From positions 40,078 to 56,642 of the forward strand of contig DDSO01000094.1 of assembly GCA_002343425.1 (NCBI GenBank): a stretch of 16,565 bases of DNA, given 5' to 3'. Shown here piece by piece: positions 6,922-12,811 of the stretch (position 1 is the first letter of the stretch; each line of letters begins with the position of its first letter). The translations under genes and the position numbers were made by a program. Source of the DNA: Brevundimonas sp. UBA2388 (GTDB lineage: Bacteria; Pseudomonadota; Alphaproteobacteria; Caulobacterales; Caulobacteraceae). The notes beneath the pieces are model-generated. The model was not told the origin of the DNA. It was given only the letters and a program-made list of their open reading frames with translations, and did not search any database.

Positions 6922-7230
6922 GTGAGTGAATTTGCGCAGGGCGCCGTCCACCAGGCCGCGGCCGATCTTCAGTCCGCCCTGCAATCCGACCCCGCAGTCC
7001 TCGCGGCATGGCAGGGCCTGACGCCGCTGGGCCGAAACGAGTTCATCTGCTGGGTCGAGGACGCCAAACAGCCCGCGACCCGTCAACGCCGCATCATGCG
7101 AACGACCGAAGAACTTCTGGAAGGCAAGAAACGCCCCTGCTGCTGGTCCGGCTGTATCCACCGCACCGACAAGGCACCCGGCCGCTGGCAACAGGCGGTG
7201 CTGATCGATGGGAAGGGGCGGAGGTCGTAG
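6922..7230 (+). CDS. YdeI/OmpD-associated (OmdA-like) small protein
   Basis: A 102-residue protein starting at GTG with GGGAGG about 5 nt upstream. The centre, LTPLGRNEFICWVEDAKQPATRQRRIMRT split over residues 33-61, is the signature of the YdeI/OmpD-associated ('bacteriocin-protection') C-terminal domain: a Trp in the helix, then AK..ATR.RRI. It is followed by a Cys-rich turn CCWSGCIH (C73, C74, C78, H80), which could bind a metal. The family's biochemical role is not established. It follows uvrC by 35 bp and probably shares its transcript. It sits between the intact uvrC 3' end and a broken copy of that end, which suggests it arrived in a recombination event. Confidence 0.8.
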   Translation: MSEFAQGAVHQAAADLQSALQSDPAVLAAWQGLTPLGRNEFICWVEDAKQPATRQRRIMRTTEELLEGKKRPCCWSGCIHRTDKAPGRWQQAVLIDGKGRRS

Positions 7231-7259
7231 ACGGCCGGCCGGGCCCACGAACCCGGTGC

Positions 7260-7353
7260 CTGCGTGACGAGGCCAACCGCACCCGCCGTCGGATGGACAT
7301 CAGGAATCAACCAGCCGCTGGCGGAGCGGATTTACGGCTTCTTCCATCCTGAG
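7260..7353 (+). pseudogene. Decayed duplicate of the uvrC 3' end
   Basis: Three blocks match uvrC in the same order and strand. 7260-7279 matches 6638-6657 (18 of 20 bases; LRDEA-R). 7284-7305 matches 6683-6704 (19 of 22; RR-MDIR). 7306-7353 matches 6827-6874 (44 of 48; INQP-AERIYGFFHPE). Between blocks 1 and 2 a net 21 nt are missing, which is in frame. Between blocks 2 and 3, 122 nt are missing, which breaks the frame. It has no start codon or upstream homology and cannot encode a domain. It is a relic of a duplicated or replaced uvrC tail. Confidence 0.85.
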
Positions 7354-7396
7354 GGGCAGCGGCAGGCGGCATTGCCCCAAACTTCGGCAACTCAGG
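7354..7396. other. Short spacer between uvrC relic and methyltransferase gene
   Basis: TTGCC (7372-7376) and GGCAA (7386-7390) could pair as a weak 5-bp stem in this convergent gap. There is no T-tract. Nothing else is recognisable. Confidence 0.3.
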
Positions 7397-8035
7397 TCAC
7401 CGTTTGCGGGCGACGATGAACGGACGCCGGTCGTTGCCCTTGGTCGCGTGATTCTCTGTGGCGAGGATGTCGAAGCCCTGGGCGTCCAGGAGGCGACAAA
7501 GCTCGCTCTGCCGGAAGACGCTGACGTAGGGCGCCTTGCCGATCGCGCGCATCACCGGCAGCAGGACCAGTCTGATCAGCGGGTTCATGTCGCCGAGGCA
7601 GGGCGTCTTGGATATGAACAGGCCGCCCGGGCCCAGCAGGGCATGAATGCGGCCCAGCGTGCCCGGCACATCCCGGACCATGTGGAGATAGTTGAAGCCC
7701 AACACCGCATTGAACCGCCCGGCCGCCAGCATCGGCGCCTCTGCGGTCGCGGTATGGAAGGACAACGAGGGGATCGGGCCGGCGGCGTGCTTCTCCCTGG
7801 CGATCGCGATCATTCCGGCGGAAATGTCTGTCGCCAGATAGCTCGGAACACCACCCGCCAGTCGCAGCGCCGTGCTTCCGGTCCCGCAGCCCAGTTCCAG
7901 CACCCGATCGTCCGGATTCAGCAAGGCGCGGGTCCGGTCCAGGGAGCGCTCATAGCCGCCCTGGTCGGCAATGGCGTCCTTCGCGTATTTCCGCGAAATC
8001 CTGTCCCAGAACCGGGCGTCGCTGGCGGTACTCAT
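7397..8035 (-). CDS. Class I SAM-dependent methyltransferase
   Basis: A 212-residue Rossmann-fold methyltransferase of the UbiE/Methyltransf_11 style; the substrate is unknown. Motif I is VLELGCGTGS (45-54); the acidic strand end is YLATDIS (67-72); motif IV is FNAVLGFNYLHMV (108-120); post-motif IV is LGPGGLFISKTP (134-145). The hydrophobic insertion NPLIRLVLLPVMRAIGKAPYV (151-171), near the end, could bind a lipid or membrane and fits a hydrophobic substrate. I start at the ATG at 8035, with GGAG 8-9 nt upstream. A longer frame up to 8224 would overlap the divergent regulator and lacks family support. Its divergent LysR partner is the natural candidate for its regulator. Confidence 0.88.
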   Translation of the reverse strand: MSTASDARFWDRISRKYAKDAIADQGGYERSLDRTRALLNPDDRVLELGCGTGSTALRLAGGVPSYLATDISAGMIAIAREKHAAGPIPSLSFHTATAEAPMLAAGRFNAVLGFNYLHMVRDVPGTLGRIHALLGPGGLFISKTPCLGDMNPLIRLVLLPVMRAIGKAPYVSVFRQSELCRLLDAQGFDILATENHATKGNDRRPFIVARKR

Positions 8036-8121
8036 GGTGATGCGCTCCTGTGCGCCGTCCATTACCATATGCGCAAACCGGGTAAATTGCTGAAATTCGT
8101 GGCTATGATATACGTAAATGC
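8036..8121. promoter_or_regulatory. Divergent LysR/methyltransferase intergenic region with candidate operator
   Basis: This 86-bp gap is markedly more AT-rich than its surroundings. It holds an interrupted inverted repeat, ATTACC (8061-8066) facing GGTAAAT (8081-8087), in the size range of LysR-type binding sites. GCTATGAT at 8102-8109 resembles a -10 for the regulator. LysR-type proteins usually bind such gaps to autoregulate and to control the divergent gene. The repeat is visible; its use is inferred. Confidence 0.45.
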
Positions 8122-8997
8122 ATGAAGGCAATGGACTGGAACCATATTCGCGGGTTTCACGCGACCGCCCTCGCCGGGTCCCTGTCGGCGGCGGCCCGCC
8201 AGCTGGGCCTGACCCAGCCCACATTGTCGCGGCAGGTCCTGGCGCTTGAGGCCAACCTGGGCGTGGACCTGTTCGAACGACGGGGCCGCAAGCTGGTCCT
8301 GACCCAGACCGGGATGGAACTGCTCGACCATATCCGGATCATGGGGGACGCCGCGGACACGCTCGCGCTCGCGGCCACCGGCCGGGCGCAGGAGATTGGC
8401 GGTCGGGTCTGTATCTCGGCCACCGATACCTTTGCGGCCTATGTTCTTCCCGAGATCGTGGCGCGCATCAGATCGGAAGCGCCGCAGATCACGATCGCCA
8501 TCGTCGCGTCCAACGAAATCAGCGATCTGCATCGTGGCGAAGCGGACATCGCCGTCCGCCACGTCCGTCCTGATCGCCCCGGCCTGGTCGGCCGGCACAT
8601 TTGCGATACGGCCGCGAGCTTCTTTGCGTCCGAGGACTGGGTGGCCCGCAACGGCCTGCCCGGGAAGCCTGCGGATCTCGCCAGGGCGGGTCTGATGGGC
8701 TTCGATGACCCCCGCTTCTCCGGCTTTCTGCGGGAGATAGGCATCCCCGTCGCCACCGAGGATTTCCGGATCGTGTCGGAGTCCGCGGTCGTGATCTGGG
8801 AGATGGTCAAACGCGGGATGGGTGTGGCTGTGATGATGCGCGAAGTGGCAGAGCGGACGCCCGGCGTGGTCAATCTCCTGCCGGATATGGCGCCGATTCC
8901 GGTGCCGATCTGGCTGGTCACCCACCAGGAACTGGAATCCAGCCCCCGCGTTCGCCTGGTCCAGACGATCATGGCCGAGGAACTGGCCCGGCTGTAG
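8122..8997 (+). CDS. LysR-family transcriptional regulator
   Basis: A 291-residue LysR-type regulator. The N-terminal winged HTH (about 4-63) has the standard wording: IRGFHATALAGSLSAAARQL, then LTQPTLSRQVLALEANLG and DLFERRGRKLVLT. The effector-binding domain follows, with RVCISATDTFAAYVLPEIV at about 94-112, an ISDLHRGEADIAVRH strand and GMGVAVM near 234. The ligand is unknown. ATGs at 8122 and 8131 are both possible; MDWNHIRGF (8131) is the more usual family beginning. It is divergent from the methyltransferase gene, its likely target. The carbonic anhydrase gene follows 65 bp downstream, after a palindromic element, and probably has its own promoter. Confidence 0.93.
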   Translation: MKAMDWNHIRGFHATALAGSLSAAARQLGLTQPTLSRQVLALEANLGVDLFERRGRKLVLTQTGMELLDHIRIMGDAADTLALAATGRAQEIGGRVCISATDTFAAYVLPEIVARIRSEAPQITIAIVASNEISDLHRGEADIAVRHVRPDRPGLVGRHICDTAASFFASEDWVARNGLPGKPADLARAGLMGFDDPRFSGFLREIGIPVATEDFRIVSESAVVIWEMVKRGMGVAVMMREVAERTPGVVNLLPDMAPIPVPIWLVTHQELESSPRVRLVQTIMAEELARL

Positions 8998-9023
8998 GGG
9001 CCGGCGGTCTTGCGGAGCCTGCC

Positions 9024-9044
9024 CCTCTCCCCCCGCGAGAGAGG
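9024..9044. repeat. Small REP-like palindrome (CCTCTC...GAGAGG)
   Basis: CCTCTC (9024-9029) and GAGAGG (9039-9044) flank a GC-rich loop in the gap after the LysR gene. The arms resemble those of the palindromes at 12574 and 12785, so it looks like a worn member of the same intergenic family. It may help terminate the LysR transcript, but no T-run follows. Confidence 0.45.
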
Positions 9045-9047
9045 ATT

Positions 9048-9062
9048 GCCTATACCGTCCCC
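9048..9062 (+). promoter_or_regulatory. GCCTAT box before the carbonic anhydrase gene
   Basis: GCCTATACC at 9048-9056 lies 9 nt ahead of the ATG, in almost the same context as the box before uvrC. There is no Shine-Dalgarno. It probably acts as a -10 for a leaderless message. Confidence 0.4.
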
Positions 9063-9686
9063 ATGACCGACGAATCCCGCGACGCCCTGCTCTCCGGCTA
9101 CCGCCGCTTCCGTGAGGACCACTGGCCCGCCGCCAAGGCCGAATATGAGGCGCTGGCCTCGAAAGGTCAGAAGCCGCACACCCTCGTGGTGGCCTGTTCC
9201 GACAGCCGCGCCGATCCGGCCCTGATCTTCGACACCGCGCCCGGCCAGCTGTTCGTGGTTCGCAACGTGGCCAATCTGGTCCCGCCCTATGAGCCCGACG
9301 GCCACCTGCACGGCGTCTCGGCGGCGCTGGAGTTCGGGGTCAAGGTGTTGAACGTCTCGCGCATCATGGTCATGGGTCACGCCCACTGCGGCGGGGTCAA
9401 CGCCATGCGTTACGGCGCCCCCGACAACTGCCAGGATTTTGTGGCCCCCTGGGTGGCCCAGGGGGCGCCGGTCGTACGCCGCGTCTGCGAGGCGTGCGCC
9501 CCCGAAGAGGCGGAGCGGGCGGCCGAGGAGGCGGTGGTCCGCCTGTCGCTGCAGAACCTGCGCACCTTCCCCTGGATCGCCGAGCGCGAGGCGGCGGGCG
9601 CCCTGGCGCTCAGCGGCGTCCATTTCGGCATCGCGGACGGCGTCCTGCGCTCGCTGCGCGACGGCCAGTTCGTGTCCCTGGCCTGA
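9063..9686 (+). CDS. Beta-class carbonic anhydrase
   Basis: A 207-residue beta-carbonic anhydrase, which interconverts CO2 and bicarbonate in the cytoplasm for carboxylation reactions and pH balance. Zinc ligands are C45 (in CSDSR, with the D47/R49 dyad), H106 and C109 (in GHAHCGG). Other family marks are FVVRNVANLVPP (64-75) and HGVSAALEFGVKVLNV (83-98), with SGVHFGIADGVL near the C-terminus. No signal peptide is present. Length and motifs are normal. The start ATG has no Shine-Dalgarno and is preceded by the GCCTAT box. pgsA follows after 73 bp with its own Shine-Dalgarno. Confidence 0.95.
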   Translation: MTDESRDALLSGYRRFREDHWPAAKAEYEALASKGQKPHTLVVACSDSRADPALIFDTAPGQLFVVRNVANLVPPYEPDGHLHGVSAALEFGVKVLNVSRIMVMGHAHCGGVNAMRYGAPDNCQDFVAPWVAQGAPVVRRVCEACAPEEAERAAEEAVVRLSLQNLRTFPWIAEREAAGALALSGVHFGIADGVLRSLRDGQFVSLA

Positions 9687-9759
9687 GGGCGCGCAAGCCG
9701 GACGCTCGCTTCATGCAGCGAAGCATGGCAGATCGCGTTGAGGTATTCGGAGCGCACGC

Positions 9760-10395
9760 ATGACACCCAATCCCCACGCCAATCCCATTCCGAACATCCT
9801 GACCGGCCTGCGGCTGATCGCCGGGGTCATCATGTTCCTGATCCTGGCGGGGGCGGCGCCGCAGGGCATTCCCTTCATGTCCGAATATCTGAGCCCGGAT
9901 GACCAGTTCCGCTTCGGGCGCACGGCCTTCGTCATCTTCGTGGTCGCGGCCTCGACCGACTGGGTCGACGGCTATCTGGCGCGGCGCTGGCACAGCACGA
10001 CCCGCTGGGGCGCCATCCTCGATCCGATCGCAGACAAGGTGCTGATCACCGGCGCCATCCTCGGCGTCCTGGCCTGGGGCGCCCTGCCGCAGATCGCCAT
10101 TCCCTGCGGCCTGATCCTGTTCCGCGAGTTCGCCGTCTCGGCCCTGCGCGAGACCGTCGCCGGCAAGGTCAAACTGCCGGTCACCGTCCTGGCCAAGTGG
10201 AAGACCGTCCTGCAGATGGTGGCCTTGGCCTGCCTGCAGCTGGTCCTGCTGTGGGACGGCTTCGGCCTGCCGCTGGAATGGCAGCCCCATTTCCAGACCT
10301 TCGCCTATGTCCTGATCTGGATCGCCGCCATCGTCACCGTCTGGACCGGCTGGCAGTATTTCTCGAAGGCCCAGCAGAAGATGAGCCAGATCTAG
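9760..10395 (+). CDS. pgsA: CDP-diacylglycerol--glycerol-3-phosphate 3-phosphatidyltransferase
   Basis: A 211-residue integral membrane enzyme that makes phosphatidylglycerol phosphate, the committed step to phosphatidylglycerol and cardiolipin. The full CDP-alcohol phosphotransferase motif is visible: D67, D70-G71, A74-R75, G84, D88 and D92 (TDWVDGYLARRW, then GAILDPIAD). The N-terminal NPIPNILTGLRLIAGV is typical of PgsA. Hydrophobic helices flank the motif and fill the C-terminal half. The ATG has CGGAG 7 nt upstream. Length is slightly above the usual 180-200 because of a hydrophilic insert (about 35-54) between helices 1 and 2. It is convergent with the S46 peptidase gene across an inverted-repeat element. 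Confidence 0.96.
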   Translation: MTPNPHANPIPNILTGLRLIAGVIMFLILAGAAPQGIPFMSEYLSPDDQFRFGRTAFVIFVVAASTDWVDGYLARRWHSTTRWGAILDPIADKVLITGAILGVLAWGALPQIAIPCGLILFREFAVSALRETVAGKVKLPVTVLAKWKTVLQMVALACLQLVLLWDGFGLPLEWQPHFQTFAYVLIWIAAIVTVWTGWQYFSKAQQKMSQI

Positions 10396-10482
10396 GACGT
10401 AGGGCTTAGGAATTAGGTCGTAGGGCTTGGGAGCAGCTGGCGCGCTAATTCCTAAGCCCTAATTCCTAAGCCCTCGTCCGCG
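10396..10482. repeat. Compound inverted/direct repeat filling the pgsA-peptidase gap
   Basis: The whole 87-bp convergent gap is repeat. AGGGCTTAGGAATTAG (10401-10416) is exactly the reverse complement of CTAATTCCTAAGCCCT at 10445-10460 and again of 10459-10474. The right side is thus two direct copies of the 14-mer AATTCCTAAGCCCT (10447-10460, 10461-10474). The left side holds a second, imperfect GTAGGGCTTGG copy (10420-10430). The transcript could form two alternative 16-bp stems. It may serve as a bidirectional terminator, though neither strand has a clear T-tract. Confidence 0.8.
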
Positions 10483-12558
10483 TCAGCGGACGCCCAACTC
10501 CCGCACCAGCCCGTCCATCCCGTACACATCCCGCAGCGCCGTCGTCACCGCGCCCGTGGTCACGATCACCGAGCGGTTGACGCGGACGTCATAGCCATAG
10601 GCGTTGCGCTGGGTCAGGACGGTCGAGTCGAAATTGGCGCCCAGAATCTCACCGGCCGCATTGACCACCGGCGAACCCGACGAGCCGCCGATGGTGTCGG
10701 ACGACACCGCCATATTCAGCACCGTATCCCCGTCGATCCGCTCACGCGCGGCCAGCAGTCTGGGCGCCACATCGAACGGCGCCGAACCGGTCGCCCGGTC
10801 CCACAGACCGTCGAAGGTGGTGAACGGCCCCCAGCGCTGGCCCGGAACGTCCGTGCCCTCGATCTTGCCGTAGGTCAGCCGCAGGGTGCCCGTGGCGTCC
10901 GGATAGACGGCGTCGCCATAGGTCTGGAAGCGCAGGGCGGCGAGGCGCTCGGAGGCCCGGTCGGTCGGGGCCTGAACGCGGGCCTCCCAGTCCGAGCGGA
11001 TGGCGCGGGTCTCGTCCTGGATCGACAGCAGATACTGGATCAGCGGATCCTGCGAGGCCTCGACGGCCGCCAGGCCGCCTTCCCACAGGGCGCGGCGCAC
11101 GGCGGGATCCGCCAGGGTCGTGCCCTCGATCAGCCGTGCCGACAGCTGCTCCGGCGACTCCCGTCCCAGCAGGCCGCGCACGCGGGGATCATCGACGGTC
11201 AGCCATTCGCGGGTCTTGGACAACCACCATTCCATGCGGACCTGCTCGAGGCCCGGATAGACCGGCCGCTCTGCGAACAGGCCGGACTGCACCCCGGACA
11301 GGCGGCTGTCGGCATATTCCGGAAGCCGCTCGGCCGAAGGCTTGGCCCGCTCCTGCGCGCCCCGCACCAGCGTCCGGGCCCAGCTGAACAGCTGCGAACC
11401 GCCGGCCACCGGCGTGGTCCCCATGCCCGTTCCGCCCTCCAGCAACGCCATGGCGGGATACAGTTCGCGCACGACCGGCTGGGCGGCGCTCAGCGTCGTC
11501 CAGGGATTGGCGTCGCCGGCGCCGGCCTCGGCCCGACCGCGGAAGTCGGCCTCTGCATCGGCCCGTGCGGCCATGAAGGCCGGGTCGATCAGCGCCGCCA
11601 TCCGCCCCCGGCCGCGCTTGTAGGTGTTCTCCAGGCTGACGACCGGGTCCATGGCCTCGAACGCCTGACGCTCTCCCTCCTGTGAATAGCGGATCAGCCG
11701 CCCGCGCAGCTCCGACGCCAGCAGCTGGTCCATCGGCAGGACCACGTCGCGGATCGTGAACAGCTGGTCCTGCGTCAGCAGCCGCTGGGTCGCGCCCGGG
11801 CTGCCCGAGACGAACACCGGCGTGCCCTCGACCGGTTGCGAGGCGTTCCACACGAAATGGGTCGGGGTCGCCGCCGGGGCGTCGTTCTCGTACAGCCGGA
11901 TGAAGGCCGCATCGATGGCGAAGCGGGGGAAGCTGAAATTGTCCAGGTCACCGCCGAAGGTCGCGGCCCGGTCCTCGGGCGCCCATGCCAGCCGCACGTC
12001 CGAATAGCGTTTGTAGGTATAGAGTTTGAACTGGCCGCCGCGGTACAGGCTGACCACCTGACAGCGTCTGCCGGCGTCGCCGCCGCAAGCCTCCTGTTCG
12101 ATCCGGCCCGCCTCGGCGTCCCGCGCGCGGGTAAAGGCCTGGCCTTCCAGGCCGGCGCCGGCGGCGTGCATCCGCTCCGTCACGTCGCTGATGTTGGTCA
12201 GGATTTCCGCCGTCCCGCCGGGGCATTTCAGCTCCTCCTCGCGGGTGCGCGGGGTGAAGCCGGTCTCGGCGTAGTTGACCGCCTGGGTCGACAGATTGGC
12301 CACGCAGGTGGCGACGCAGTGGTTGTTGGTCATCACCAGCCCCTCGGCCGAGACGATGCCCGCCGAACAGCCGCCGAACTTGACCGAACTCAGCCGCACC
12401 CGGTCCAGCCAGGCCTGGTCGATATTGGTCCCCAGCGTCGCGTTGGCGCGCGCGATCGGGAAGTTGTCGAACGTCCACATGCCTTCTTCCGCGCGCGCAG
12501 CGGAGCCGGCGGCGAGAGTGAGCAGGGCGGCGGCGAGGGCGGGGGTGAGGTGACGCAT
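10483..12558 (-). CDS. S46-family dipeptidyl-peptidase, DPP11-like (Ser at specificity position)
   Basis: A 691-residue secreted serine exopeptidase that releases dipeptides from peptide N-termini. The signal peptide is MRHLTPALAAALLTLAAGSA with cleavage likely after ARA at 23. The mature start EEGMWTFDNFP is family-typical. The catalytic triad is H80 (TNNHC), the Asp of GGDLDNF (D204 or D206) and S627 (GGSSGSP). Paired Cys (C64/C81/C85, C112, C158/C166) fit periplasmic disulfides. Position S627+18 is S645; in the S46 family Gly there marks DPP7 (hydrophobic P1), and Arg or Ser marks DPP11 (Asp/Glu P1). I infer acidic P1 preference. The ATG at 12558 has GGAG 8 nt upstream. It is a tandem paralogue of the next gene. 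Confidence 0.92.
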   Translation of the reverse strand: MRHLTPALAAALLTLAAGSAARAEEGMWTFDNFPIARANATLGTNIDQAWLDRVRLSSVKFGGCSAGIVSAEGLVMTNNHCVATCVANLSTQAVNYAETGFTPRTREEELKCPGGTAEILTNISDVTERMHAAGAGLEGQAFTRARDAEAGRIEQEACGGDAGRRCQVVSLYRGGQFKLYTYKRYSDVRLAWAPEDRAATFGGDLDNFSFPRFAIDAAFIRLYENDAPAATPTHFVWNASQPVEGTPVFVSGSPGATQRLLTQDQLFTIRDVVLPMDQLLASELRGRLIRYSQEGERQAFEAMDPVVSLENTYKRGRGRMAALIDPAFMAARADAEADFRGRAEAGAGDANPWTTLSAAQPVVRELYPAMALLEGGTGMGTTPVAGGSQLFSWARTLVRGAQERAKPSAERLPEYADSRLSGVQSGLFAERPVYPGLEQVRMEWWLSKTREWLTVDDPRVRGLLGRESPEQLSARLIEGTTLADPAVRRALWEGGLAAVEASQDPLIQYLLSIQDETRAIRSDWEARVQAPTDRASERLAALRFQTYGDAVYPDATGTLRLTYGKIEGTDVPGQRWGPFTTFDGLWDRATGSAPFDVAPRLLAARERIDGDTVLNMAVSSDTIGGSSGSPVVNAAGEILGANFDSTVLTQRNAYGYDVRVNRSVIVTTGAVTTALRDVYGMDGLVRELGVR

Positions 12559-12573
12559 CTTTTGAACTCCAAT

Positions 12574-12653
12574 CCCTCTCCCCTTGCGGGTGGAGGAGGC
12601 TCGCATGCGAGCCGACGACGGGTGGCCCGCGTAGCGGGTCGGATGAGGGGTCG
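12574..12653 (+). repeat. Intergenic palindromic element A
   Basis: The element begins with CCCTCTCCCCTTGCGGGTGG, contains the perfect 16-bp palindrome GGCTCGCATGCGAGCC (12598-12613) and a CCCGC-GTA-GCGGG hairpin (12626-12638), and ends GGATGAGGGGTCG (12641-12653). Its two ends match those of element B on the other strand, while the middles differ. No ORF or transposase is associated. Confidence 0.65.
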
Positions 12654-12718
12654 TGCCGGCGTCGGCCAGCGGGCGAGCGGACCATGAATGACGAAGGGGT
12701 CGCCCGGCAAGACCGGTG

Positions 12719-12807
12719 CGACCCCTCATCCATCAGGCGGAGTTTATCCTCGGGCCGACCAAGGTCGGACCCGGGGGCCTGACACCTTCTCCCGCAAGGG
12801 GAGAAGG
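12719..12807 (-). repeat. Intergenic palindromic element B, inverted relative to A
   Basis: On the minus strand it begins CCTTCTCCCCTTGCGGGAG and ends GGATGAGGGGTCG, like element A. The 13-bp ends at 12641-12653 and 12719-12731 are exact reverse complements. CCTTCTCCC (12785-12793) and GGGAGAAGG (12799-12807) form a 9-bp stem with a 5-nt loop, 4 nt beyond the stop of the upstream peptidase gene. This could stabilise or terminate that transcript, but no T-tract follows. Confidence 0.65.
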
Positions 12808-12811
12808 AAAG

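Noticed and set aside
5483..7009. A 508-codon open frame antisense to uvrC
   Set aside because: It is the mirror of uvrC codons in GC-rich DNA. The translation is low-complexity (many Gly, Ala, Val, His, Asp) with no domain, and uvrC on the other strand is unambiguous.
9705..9725. A GCTTC...GAAGC hairpin between carbonic anhydrase and pgsA
   Set aside because: A 5-bp stem with no T-tract in GC-rich DNA is expected by chance.
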